A stretch of 64,000 nt of DNA from Endozoicomonas sp. G2_2 (GTDB taxonomy: Bacteria > Pseudomonadota > Gammaproteobacteria > Nevskiales > Salinisphaeraceae). The notes below the pieces were generated by a model, which had not been told where the DNA came from, ran no database searches, and was given only the letters and a program-made list of their open reading frames with translations. A program made the position numbers and the translations under genes. Positions 17,257 to 25,285 of the stretch are shown here, one piece after another (the stretch's first letter is position 1; the number at the start of each line of letters is the position of its first letter). The stretch is taken from contig NZ_JAGHQU010000003.1 of assembly GCF_017744135.1 (NCBI RefSeq), positions 186,001 through 250,000 of the forward strand, written 5' to 3'.

Positions 17257-18663
17257 TCAGCTGCCGTTGGTGTCGCGGTAGCCGGCCATGCGCACGTCGA
17301 CATAGGCTTCGTCGCGCAGCTTGCGCAGCCACAGCTCGCCTTCCTCGGTGGATTTCTGCTCGCCGAGCGCGCGCCGCGCGCGGTTGCGCACCGCTTCGCG
17401 GGTCTGATCGCGTTCCCGACGATCGGCGACGCGCAGGATCTCGTAGCCTTCGCTCGTCTGGAAGATCGGGCTGACTTCGCCGGCGTCCAGAGCGTTCAGC
17501 TGACGTCGGGTCGTCGGATCCAGGCGCTGGGACTGAACCCAGCCCAGTTCGCCGCCCTGATTGGCGGTTGCGTTGTCGTCCGAATATTCGCGGGCCAGTG
17601 CCGCAAAATCGTCGCCGGCTTCGAGCCGTTCGCGGATCTGACGGGCCAGCTCGCGGGTGCGTTCGTCGTCGCGGATCTCGTTGGGCTTGAGCAGAATATG
17701 GCTCGCCTGCACTTCTTCGACCATGACCTTCTCGTCGGGCATGACCGAGTCGCCGCCGCGCATATCCTCGACCTGCACGAGATGGAAACCGTCGGCATCG
17801 CGGAAGACTTCGCTCGTCTCGCCCGGCTGCAGCTGCGGCACCACATCGGCGAACGTCGACGGCAGATAGGCGCCGTCCATCCAGCCCATGTCACCGCCTT
17901 GCATGGCGTTCTCGCCCTGCGAGCGGGCGGCGGCCACATCCGCGAAATCGGCATCGCCGGCGACGATTTCCTCGCGCAGCGACTGCAGCTGCCTGCGGGT
18001 GGATTCGACGCTCTCGGCGTCTGCGCCTTGCGGAACCGGCACGACGATGTGCCGCACGCGATACTCGCGGTCCTCGGCGGCGCGCAGGGACTGGTTTTCC
18101 AGGTAGCGATCGACGTCTTCGTCGCTGATCGTCACCTTGGACATCACTTCCTGGCGCCGCAGCTTGGAGATCATCAGCTCCTGACGAATCTGCTCGCGCA
18201 GCTGTCCCATGCTCATGCCGTCAGCGGCCACCGCACGGGTGAGCTGCTCCATGCTCATGTTGTTCTGCTGGGCGATACGGCGCAGGCCATCATCGACCTC
18301 GCTGTCGCTGATCTCGACGTTGCGCTCACGTGCGCGCTGCATCTGCAGCCGCTGCATGATCAGCTGGTCGAGCACCTGCGATCGCAGGATGTCGCTGGGC
18401 ATCTGGCTTGCGCGGCTGCCGGCGCGTGCCTTGATACGCGTGACGGCCTGATCGAGTTCGCTGTCCAGAACCACGTCGTCGCCGACCACGGCCACGATCT
18501 TGTCGAGCGTGCGCGCCCCTTGGGCGCCGCTGTCGCTACTGGAGGTCGTCGACGACAGCGAAAAGTCGTCCGGCATGCCGAGGCTCTGGGCCGTGGCCGG
18601 CAGGGCGATGAACGCCAGTGGCGTGATAGCGAGCGCGAAGCCCGTGGCGAGGAGGTGTCTCAT
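17257..18663 (-). CDS. surA: Periplasmic peptidyl-prolyl isomerase/chaperone SurA
   Basis: This 468-residue precursor has a signal peptide (LLATGFALAITPLAFIALPA). The N-terminal chaperone domain (about 40-200) starts with LDKIVAVVGDDVVLDSELDQ. Two parvulin domains follow, at about 205-310 (YRVRHIVVPVPQ) and 325-425 (VQASHILLKPNEI, QGGELGWV), and then a C-terminal helix. SurA escorts outer membrane barrels, including LptD, to the BAM complex. The gene overlaps lptD by four bases, so the chaperone and one of its main clients are translationally coupled. Confidence 0.95.
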   Translation of the reverse strand: MRHLLATGFALAITPLAFIALPATAQSLGMPDDFSLSSTTSSSDSGAQGARTLDKIVAVVGDDVVLDSELDQAVTRIKARAGSRASQMPSDILRSQVLDQLIMQRLQMQRARERNVEISDSEVDDGLRRIAQQNNMSMEQLTRAVAADGMSMGQLREQIRQELMISKLRRQEVMSKVTISDEDVDRYLENQSLRAAEDREYRVRHIVVPVPQGADAESVESTRRQLQSLREEIVAGDADFADVAAARSQGENAMQGGDMGWMDGAYLPSTFADVVPQLQPGETSEVFRDADGFHLVQVEDMRGGDSVMPDEKVMVEEVQASHILLKPNEIRDDERTRELARQIRERLEAGDDFAALAREYSDDNATANQGGELGWVQSQRLDPTTRRQLNALDAGEVSPIFQTSEGYEILRVADRRERDQTREAVRNRARRALGEQKSTEEGELWLRKLRDEAYVDVRMAGYRDTNGS

Positions 18664-21128
18664 GGGAAACGGATGGTATCAAAAGAGCTGCTCGAACTGC
18701 GGCCGCGGTCGTCTTCGTTGTAGACATCGTTATCAACGAAAGATTGCACGGTGTCGCCAAACTGGCCGAGGCCGTTGAGCACGAATTGGAACATGATGGC
18801 GGTATCGAAGCTGCCGTCGTCGTCGGCCACGTAGCGGCGCCAGGCCACACGCCCGGCCCAGCAGCACGACGGCCGGTACTCGAAGCCGGCGAGTGTCTCC
18901 ACGTTCTGGCTGCGTTCGAGCGAATAGTTCCAGCGCCCGAGCACATCCAGATTGCCGGTTATCGGCGCGCGTACGCCGACCGCGGTCTGCTCGAGGCTTT
19001 CGTATTCGCCCGGCACCACCTGCGACTGGATATCGTCGCCGACGACCGTGACCTCGCGCTGCGGGCGATAGTCGCGATAGCGGCGATAGGCGAGATCGAG
19101 CTGGTAGCCGCTGTCGGTCTGGTAGCTCGCCGACGCAATGGCGCGGTTGATGCGGCTGTCGTCCGGGTCGTACTGGACCGTGGTGCGGGCCGTGATGTTC
19201 TCGGTCGGACGCAGTTCGACGCCGGCGACGTAGTCCGAGCCGCGATCGCCGTAGCCGACTTCGCCGCTGTTGGGCAGGTTCACGCGCAGATCACGAAAGC
19301 CCGTGACCCGGCCCAGGTCGAGCTTGGCCACCGTGCGCCCGCTCTCCGGCGCGATGAAGCGCGAGGTGACGCCGAGCGTGAGCTGATTGGCATCGCCGAT
19401 GCGATCGGTGCCGACGAAACGGTTGTCGGCGAACAGCCGGTCGAAGTGCAGATCCGCCACGCCGGAGTCGAAGATCGGGATGTCGGACTGATCCTCGTAG
19501 CCGGTATAGAGATACTGCATGCGCGGCTCGAGCGTCTGAACCCACCCGTCGTTGAAGGTGCGCGCGAAGCGCAGGCCGGTTTCGGCACTGAACTGCGGGA
19601 TCTCGCGGGTGATGACGTCGTCGTCGCCGACGTCGGACAGGGCGAAGTCCGGCGCGTCGTCGAAACCGCGCAGGCTGTAACGCGTGAGCCGATAGGAGGC
19701 TTCGCTGTTGGCATACCAGCCACCCTGGTCGACGCCCCAGAGCAGTCGCGGCTGTGCTTCGAGACGGTAGGCGTCGATATCGTCGTCGCGCTTGAAGTTG
19801 GTGAACTCGGCATTCAGCCCGGCACGAAACGGCGCCGTAGGCGACAGCATTTCCAGCCGCGCCTGTGGCACACGGGTGTAGGGGTCGTTGCTGAAGGCGC
19901 GGTCGAAGTTGTCGTCGTCCTCGTCCTGGATGTCGTCGAGCGTCTGGAAGTCCTGCGCCAGTACCGTGAAGCGCACGCCGGTATCGGCCAGGGTCAGGCG
20001 CGCCGCGCGTTCAAGCTGCGAGGTCGACGTTCTGGCCAGGTCGGTGCTCAGGTCGTCGAAATACTGATCGTCGCTGACCTTGGTGTAGTTCGCCTCGATG
20101 CCGACGTGCTCGTTGAAGCGGCCGATGTGTTCGAAGTGGAAGAGTGAACGATCGTCGCCGTACTCGCTGTCGCTGGGCAGATACTCGCCGTCGAACTCGC
20201 CGCGATGGTGTTCATGCAGATAGCGGAACTGGCCGCCCAGCTGCAGGCCGCGATCGGCGAGCACGCGCGGCACGATGGTCGCGTCGTAATTGGGTGCGAT
20301 ATTGATGTAATAGGGCACCGCCAGCTCGAAGCCGGAATCGCTGGAGCTGCCGATGGTCGGCGGCAGAACGCCGGTATGGCGCTTGTCGTCGATCGGGAAG
20401 TTCAGGTACGGCGTATAGAAGACCGGGACGCCGTAGAAGCGCATCACGGAGTTGAACGCTTCGCCGCGCCCGCTCTCGCGATCGAGTTCGATACGCTCGG
20501 CCGACAGCAGCCAGGCTTTCGTCTCGCCTTCGCAGGTGCTGTAGTCGGCATCGGTCAATTCATAGGCGCCGCCGCCGAGTGCGGTCACGGTGCCGGCCTT
20601 GCCGCGGCCCCCGTTGGTGATGACCGAATAGGTCGCGGTGTTGAAATTGCCGGTTTCGTCGTCGATCTGGACATCGCCGTTGTCGGCGGTCAGATAGATG
20701 CCGGGGCGGTAGTACTGCAGCCCGTCGCGCGCCTGGGCGCGCCCGCTGCTGCGGTTGTAGCGCACAAACGGCGCCTCCAGGGCCTGACCGTTGCGCTCGA
20801 GGCGCACGTTGCCGGTGGCCTCGGCGACGTCATCCTGAAGGCTGGCCTCGTCGGCGATCAGCGTCGAGTCCTCGCTGGGCTCGGGCAGCGAGATCGGCGG
20901 TGGCACTACCGGACACCCCATTTCGGCGGCGATGCTAGGCTTTGCGGCCAGCGCACCGATGCACACCAGCGATGCGCCCACGCAGAGCGGCGTAACGAGC
21001 CCCGTGCGCGGCGCGACATCGGGCCGCCGGCCAGCCACAGTACGAAGACGGGAATGCGAAAAAGCGATACGAATCACGGCGGGATGTCTCACCCATTGAC
21101 GCGGCGACGCACGACACGGTTGACGCAC
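18660..21128 (-). CDS. lptD: LPS assembly outer membrane protein LptD
   Basis: LptD forms the outer membrane LPS translocon with LptE. The longest frame (GTG at 21128, 822 residues) has about 45 Arg-rich residues before the hydrophobic segment PLCVGASLVCIGALAA, so a downstream GTG (21092 or 21077) may be the true start. The periplasmic OstA/LptA-like domain (about 85-200; LIADEASLQDDVAEATGNVR, then IYLTADNGDVQIDDETGNFN) is followed by the 26-strand barrel region. The signature Cys pair near the barrel end (RPSCCWAGRVAWRRY) is present. The start is uncertain; the family assignment is not. Confidence 0.92.
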   Translation of the reverse strand: MRQPCRASPRQWVRHPAVIRIAFSHSRLRTVAGRRPDVAPRTGLVTPLCVGASLVCIGALAAKPSIAAEMGCPVVPPPISLPEPSEDSTLIADEASLQDDVAEATGNVRLERNGQALEAPFVRYNRSSGRAQARDGLQYYRPGIYLTADNGDVQIDDETGNFNTATYSVITNGGRGKAGTVTALGGGAYELTDADYSTCEGETKAWLLSAERIELDRESGRGEAFNSVMRFYGVPVFYTPYLNFPIDDKRHTGVLPPTIGSSSDSGFELAVPYYINIAPNYDATIVPRVLADRGLQLGGQFRYLHEHHRGEFDGEYLPSDSEYGDDRSLFHFEHIGRFNEHVGIEANYTKVSDDQYFDDLSTDLARTSTSQLERAARLTLADTGVRFTVLAQDFQTLDDIQDEDDDNFDRAFSNDPYTRVPQARLEMLSPTAPFRAGLNAEFTNFKRDDDIDAYRLEAQPRLLWGVDQGGWYANSEASYRLTRYSLRGFDDAPDFALSDVGDDDVITREIPQFSAETGLRFARTFNDGWVQTLEPRMQYLYTGYEDQSDIPIFDSGVADLHFDRLFADNRFVGTDRIGDANQLTLGVTSRFIAPESGRTVAKLDLGRVTGFRDLRVNLPNSGEVGYGDRGSDYVAGVELRPTENITARTTVQYDPDDSRINRAIASASYQTDSGYQLDLAYRRYRDYRPQREVTVVGDDIQSQVVPGEYESLEQTAVGVRAPITGNLDVLGRWNYSLERSQNVETLAGFEYRPSCCWAGRVAWRRYVADDDGSFDTAIMFQFVLNGLGQFGDTVQSFVDNDVYNEDDRGRSSSSSFDTIRFP

Positions 21129-21247
21129 CGCGGCGCCGCTGAAAGCGGTTGTGTTCGCAAGCGAACCCCCAAGTTCAACCGATTATGCGCACCCGCGATG
21201 GCCCCCGCAATAAAACAGGCCCGGGTTGCGGCGCCGCGGGGCGCGGC

Positions 21248-22237
21248 ATGAATACGTCGATGGATACGCGCCGCCAGGCGCTGGAGGCCTGGGTGGCCGA
21301 CGAACTCGACGCCACGCCCGAATGGCAGGTGGCGTCGGCCGACGCCAGTTTTCGGCGCTATTTTCGAGCGCATGTAAGCCGCGGCAACGAAACGCTCAGC
21401 TACATCGCGATGGACGCGCCGCCCGAGCGTGAAAACAACGCGGCCTTTATCGAGATCGCCGCGCTGATGGCCGAAGCCGGTCTGAACGTGCCCCGGGTAC
21501 TGGCAGCCGACCACGAACGCGGTTTTCTGCTGCTCACCGATCTGGGCACGCGCACCTTTCTGGACGTGCTCGATGACGACAATGCCGATGCGCTGTTCGG
21601 CGCGGCCATCGGCGCCTTGATCGACTGGCAGCAGGCCAGCCGGCCGGGCGTGTTGCCCGCTTACGATCGCGCCACCCTGGCCGCCGAGCTCGAGCTGTTT
21701 CGCGACTGGTACCTGGCTCGCCATCTCAAGTACACGCCGAGCGACGCCGAGCACGCGGATATCGACCGTGCCTTCGCCTTCATTCTCGATAACGTCTGTG
21801 CGCAGTCGCCGGTGTACGTGCACCGCGATTACATGCCGCGCAATCTCATGATCAGCGATCCGCTGCCCGGCGTGCTGGATTTTCAGGATGCCCGCTACGG
21901 GCCGGTCACCTACGACGTGACCAGTTTGTTTCGCGATGCCTTCATCAGCTGGCCGGCTGCGCGGATCGACGGCTGGGTGCGCCACTACTGGGATGCGGCA
22001 CGCGAGCGCGGCATTCCGGTCGGTGACGATTTCTCCGCATTTCAGCGCGATCTCGCGCTCATGGGCGCGCAGCGCCATATCAAGGTGCTCGGGATCTTTG
22101 CGCGCATCGCGCATCGCGACGGCAAGCCGCGTTATCTCGCCGACACCCCGCGTTTCGTGGCGTATCTTCGGCCCGTGGTCGCCGCGTACGACGCGCTTGC
22201 GCCCCTTGCGCCGCTGCTCGAAAGAGAGGCCCCATGA
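21248..22237 (+). CDS. amgK: N-acetylmuramate/N-acetylglucosamine anomeric kinase AmgK
   Basis: This 329-residue aminoglycoside-phosphotransferase-fold kinase phosphorylates MurNAc at C1 in the peptidoglycan recycling route that bypasses de novo UDP-MurNAc synthesis. Family features are the N-terminal DASFRRYFR, the LLTDLG motif, the catalytic loop YVHRDYMPRNLM and the metal-binding Asp in LDFQDARYGPVTYDV. ATG 21248 is preferred; 21260 is also possible. It overlaps murU by four bases (ATGA), and this pairing is diagnostic for the pathway. Confidence 0.9.
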   Translation: MNTSMDTRRQALEAWVADELDATPEWQVASADASFRRYFRAHVSRGNETLSYIAMDAPPERENNAAFIEIAALMAEAGLNVPRVLAADHERGFLLLTDLGTRTFLDVLDDDNADALFGAAIGALIDWQQASRPGVLPAYDRATLAAELELFRDWYLARHLKYTPSDAEHADIDRAFAFILDNVCAQSPVYVHRDYMPRNLMISDPLPGVLDFQDARYGPVTYDVTSLFRDAFISWPAARIDGWVRHYWDAARERGIPVGDDFSAFQRDLALMGAQRHIKVLGIFARIAHRDGKPRYLADTPRFVAYLRPVVAAYDALAPLAPLLEREAP

Positions 22238-22908
22238 AGGCGATGATCCTGGCCGCCGGCCGCGGCGAACGTCTGCGCCCGCTGACCGACCACACGCCCA
22301 AGCCGCTGATCGACGTCGGTGCGCGTTCGCTGATCGGCCATCATCTGGCCGGCCTGGCGCGCGCCGGGTTCGAGGACGTGGTGATCAACGTCGCCTACCG
22401 GGGTCGTCAGATCATCGACGCGCTGGGCGATGGCCGCGCCTGGGGTCTGCGTCTGCACTTCAGCGAGGAACAGCCGGGTGAACTCGACACCGGCGGAGGC
22501 GTGCGCAACGCCTTGCCGCTGCTCGGCGACGGCGCGTTCGCGCTGATCTCGGCCGATGTATTCACCGATTTCGACTATGCGCGGCTGCGCCACCGCCACG
22601 ATGCCGATGTCCACTGCGTGCTGGTCGACAACCCGCCGCACCATATTGACGGCGACTTCGGCCTGGATGGTCGCGCCCTCGTCTATGCGGCGCCGCGCTA
22701 CACCTATGCCGGCATGGGCGTGTTCGATACCGCGCGTTTTGCCGCGCGCGATACGCAACGGTTCGCACTTTCCGCGGTCATACGGGAAGCCATGCAGGCC
22801 GGTCGCGCGAGCGGCGAACGCCATGCCGGGCGGTGGATCGATGTCGGGCGCCCGAGCGCGCTCGAGCAGGCCCGCGCGGTGGCCTGTGGTGGCCACGTGG
22901 CAGGCTGA
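22234..22908 (+). CDS. murU: N-acetylmuramate alpha-1-phosphate uridylyltransferase MurU
   Basis: This 224-residue nucleotidyltransferase makes UDP-MurNAc from MurNAc-1-P and UTP. It opens with the nucleotide-binding motif MKAMILAAGRGERLRPLTDH and TPKPLIDVG, then shows LISADVFTDFDY with the metal-binding Asp. It is shorter than GlmU and has no acyltransferase domain. Its coupling to amgK, plus an AmpG muropeptide permease elsewhere in the window, supports a working recycling route. Confidence 0.9.
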   Translation: MKAMILAAGRGERLRPLTDHTPKPLIDVGARSLIGHHLAGLARAGFEDVVINVAYRGRQIIDALGDGRAWGLRLHFSEEQPGELDTGGGVRNALPLLGDGAFALISADVFTDFDYARLRHRHDADVHCVLVDNPPHHIDGDFGLDGRALVYAAPRYTYAGMGVFDTARFAARDTQRFALSAVIREAMQAGRASGERHAGRWIDVGRPSALEQARAVACGGHVAG

Positions 22909-23021
22909 GTCTCGGCCGCTGCCGCGAGCGCTGTTAGAATCCCGGCCTTGCCGCAGCGCGCCACCGGCGTGCAATGCTGTATCGCGGTTGGGTCATAACC
23001 TCAATACAACGGAGAAGCCGC

Positions 23022-23471
23022 ATGCCGGCGAGCCCCCCGAATCCCGTATCCGTCATGCGATCGCTGCTCGTGCTGATCGCGATCCTGATGGTGGCCGGCT
23101 GTGCCGGTCAGGCCGTCGCGCCGCCGAGCGCGCCCGACCAGAGTGTGCTCGCGCCGGCCGAAAAGGCGCTGGAGAAAGCGCGCGCGGCCGATGCGGATAC
23201 CTTCGCGCCGCGCGTTGTCGACGCGGCCCGGCGTCGGATCGCCACGGCGCGCGACATTCTTTTCAACGCAGCGCGCGCCAATCGCGATCTCAACGACCGC
23301 GAACAGGCACGCGTCGATCAGTTGGTGGCTGCCGCCGAACTCGACGCCCGCTCTGCGCTTGTCCAGACACAGGCCAAGGCCGTACAGACCAAGCTGGCCG
23401 AACTGCAGGGGCAGCTAAACCCGAGCACCGGTCAAGGGTCGTCGCAGATGCAGCAGGGAGTGTCGCCGTGA
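23022..23471 (+). CDS. DUF4398 lipoprotein
   Basis: This 149-residue precursor starts at ATG 23022 (ACGGAGAAGC upstream). Its lipoprotein signal is LLVLIAILMVAGC, with the acylated Cys at about residue 27. The mature part is mostly alpha-helical and rich in Ala, Arg, Glu and Gln (PAEKALEKARAADADTFAPR), matching DUF4398. A second candidate start is ATG 23055. It overlaps the following OmpA-like gene by four bases (GTGA). The DUF4398 function is unknown; the pair probably forms an envelope complex. Confidence 0.75.
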   Translation: MPASPPNPVSVMRSLLVLIAILMVAGCAGQAVAPPSAPDQSVLAPAEKALEKARAADADTFAPRVVDAARRRIATARDILFNAARANRDLNDREQARVDQLVAAAELDARSALVQTQAKAVQTKLAELQGQLNPSTGQGSSQMQQGVSP

Positions 23472-24463
23472 AGTCGTTCTGGATCGTGGGTATTGGCTTG
23501 CTGCCGCTGATCGCAGGCTGCTCGGTATTCGAAACCAACCCGGTGCCGCCGAATCCGGCGCTGACCGGCGTGAGCGCACAGGATGCGGCCTGGAAGGATC
23601 AGATCAAACAGGTGCGCGGCGGTGACGGCGCGCGCTTCGAGCCGCTTGAGGACGCGCGCGACGCGCTGGACAGTGCCAGCGCCGAGCAGGGCGTGGAGAA
23701 CTACGACGCCCAAGCGCTCGCGTCCGCGCGGCAGGCGCTCGACGCCGCCGAAAGCGGTTGGGCCGAGGTCGCCGACAAGCGCCGGCCGAGCAGCGACCGG
23801 CTCGCCGAGATTGCGAGCGACGCCCATCGTGCCCAGCGTCTTGCCGAGATCGCGCGCTATACCGCGATCCGCGAGATCAACCTCGAAAAGCTCGTCGCGG
23901 CCAACGATGAACTCCAGTCGCGCGAGCCCGTGCAGCAGCCTGCAGGCGAGGCGCGGCCGGTTACCGGCGCGGCCCGCGAGCTGGTCGGCCAGAAGGTCGT
24001 GCCGGACCGGCTCGGCGAGGTGTCCTTTCAGCCGGGTACGGCGCGCATGAAGGCCGAATCCCAGGCGGTGGTGGGTGAACTCGCGCAGTTGCTGAGCCAG
24101 TATCCGAGTGTCGGCGTGGCGATCTTCGGACACACCGACAATGTCGGGCCTTCCGCACAATCTTTGGAGCGTTTCGTTGCCGCCAATCCACGGCTCGAAC
24201 AGCAGGCGCCTTCGCGCGCCGAGAAGGTGCGTGCGTTCAATCTCGCGCTGTCGGCAGCGCGTGCCCGCGCGGTCGCCCAGTTGCTGGTCGAGAACGGTGT
24301 GCCTGCGCGGCGTATCGGTGCCCGTGGTTTTGGCGACACACGCCCGGTAGCCTCCAACGACACCGAGGCCGGCCGTCAGGCCAATCGGCGTATCGAGGCC
24401 GTGATCGTACCCGGCCCCGACAGCCCCGAGGCGCAACAGGCCCGGGCCAACGCCGGCTCGTAA
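23468..24463 (+). CDS. OmpA-family lipoprotein with DUF4398-like helical part
   Basis: The GTG at 23468 overlaps the preceding stop. The 331-residue product has a lipobox (PLIAGCSVF, Cys at about residue 18). A helical region (about 60-170, LASARQALDAAESGWAEVAD) resembles its neighbour. The C-terminal OmpA peptidoglycan-binding domain (about 185-315) has VAIFGHTDNVG and LVENGVPARRIGARGFGD followed by NRRIEAVI. The OmpA domain would anchor the lipoprotein to peptidoglycan. The GTG start is inferred from the overlap and the lipobox. Confidence 0.85.
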   Translation: MKSFWIVGIGLLPLIAGCSVFETNPVPPNPALTGVSAQDAAWKDQIKQVRGGDGARFEPLEDARDALDSASAEQGVENYDAQALASARQALDAAESGWAEVADKRRPSSDRLAEIASDAHRAQRLAEIARYTAIREINLEKLVAANDELQSREPVQQPAGEARPVTGAARELVGQKVVPDRLGEVSFQPGTARMKAESQAVVGELAQLLSQYPSVGVAIFGHTDNVGPSAQSLERFVAANPRLEQQAPSRAEKVRAFNLALSAARARAVAQLLVENGVPARRIGARGFGDTRPVASNDTEAGRQANRRIEAVIVPGPDSPEAQQARANAGS

Positions 24464-24479
24464 CGACAGGGCTGCAAAG

Positions 24480-24497
24480 GGCCGGCGCGCGCCGGCC
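24480..24497. terminator. Perfect GC palindrome between convergent genes, possible bidirectional terminator
   Basis: GGCCGGCGCGCGCCGGCC is a perfect 18 bp palindrome midway between the convergent OmpA-like and lexA stop codons. It would make a strong hairpin on either strand but lacks a T tract, so it may be only a weak or Rho-assisted terminator. Confidence 0.35.
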
Positions 24498-24505
24498 GGC
24501 CGCTG

Positions 24506-25138
24506 TTAGAGCGCGCGGATCACGCCGACCGCGAGGCCTTCAAGCTCTAGGGTTTCGCGTTGGCTATCGACGAGAATGTCGTCGTAGTCGGGGTTTTCCG
24601 CGATCAGCCTGGCGGTGTTGCCTTCACGCGCGAAGCGCTTGACGGTCACCTCGTCATCCCAGCGAAAGACCGCGACCTGCCCGGTGCGCACTTCGGGGGC
24701 CCGGGCCACGGCGAGCAGGTCGCCGTCGAATATCCCGGCGCCCACCATGCTGTCGCCGCTTACGCGCAGCAGGTAATCCGGTCTGCGGCTGAACAATCCC
24801 GCATCGACTTCGCAATGGCGTTCGACATGCTCGACGGCCAGCACGGGCGCGCCGGCAGCCACGCGCCCGACCACCGCAAGGCGCAGTGCGCTGCCGGGCG
24901 GCATGGCCGGTTCTGTCTCGAACGTGTCGTCGGTCAGGCGAATGCCGCGACTCAAGCGCGCGTTGAGCTCGATGAACCCCTTGCGTTCGAGTGTGCGCAG
25001 ATGCGCCTGCGCGGCATTCGCGGAGGCGAATCCGAGCGCTTGCGCAATCTCGGCCCGGGTGGGGGGCGTGTGGCGATCCGCGATGGTGTCGCGGATGAAT
25101 TCATAGACGCGGCGCTGCTTCGCGGTGAGATCGTGCAT
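24506..25138 (-). CDS. lexA: LexA repressor
   Basis: This 210-residue SOS repressor starts MHDLTAKQRRVYEFIRDTIA. The winged helix DNA-binding domain (1-70) has the recognition helix RAEIAQALGFASANAAQAHL. The autocleavage site is the Ala-Gly bond at residues 95-96 (VAAGAP), and the Ser130/Lys167 dyad is present in VSGDSM and VTVKRF. RecA-stimulated self-cleavage derepresses DNA repair genes. The recognition helix is close to that of E. coli, which predicts a CTGT-N8-ACAG operator. It is divergent from the phasin gene. Confidence 0.96.
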   Translation of the reverse strand: MHDLTAKQRRVYEFIRDTIADRHTPPTRAEIAQALGFASANAAQAHLRTLERKGFIELNARLSRGIRLTDDTFETEPAMPPGSALRLAVVGRVAAGAPVLAVEHVERHCEVDAGLFSRRPDYLLRVSGDSMVGAGIFDGDLLAVARAPEVRTGQVAVFRWDDEVTVKRFAREGNTARLIAENPDYDDILVDSQRETLELEGLAVGVIRAL

Positions 25139-25139
25139 G

Positions 25140-25155
25140 TTGTAAGAATATCCAG
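25140..25155 (-). promoter_or_regulatory. Degenerate LexA-box-like site next to the lexA start codon
   Basis: On the minus strand, CTGGATATTCTTACAA lies one base before the lexA ATG. It agrees with CTGT-N8-ACAG at six of eight core positions and has an AT-rich centre. No better match was seen in the 147 bp lexA-phasin gap. The fit is imperfect and the position unusually close to the start, so this is only a candidate. Confidence 0.25.
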
Positions 25156-25198
25156 TCGGGCGCGTTGCGCGCAATGGTCTTGACAGGTGCTTAAACGT

Positions 25199-25228
25199 TT
25201 GACAAGCGCCTTCGCGCTCTCTTAATAT
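25199..25228 (+). promoter_or_regulatory. Sigma-70 promoter of the phasin gene
   Basis: TTGACA at 25199-25204 and TAATAT at 25223-25228 are separated by 18 bp. The -35 is perfect and the -10 is one base from consensus. The site lies 57 bp before the phasin ATG, which fits strong constitutive expression of an abundant structural protein. A second TTGACA occurs 20 bp upstream, at 25179. Confidence 0.7.
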
Positions 25229-25285
25229 TCCGGTTTGCTGCAGCGCAGCAAACGAAAAGAATTTTACTTGTGAGAGGGCCAACCC

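Noticed and set aside
16606-18723. A 705-codon open frame antisense to pdxA and surA
   Set aside because: Low-complexity composition and complete overlap with conserved genes; it is an artefact of GC-rich codon use.
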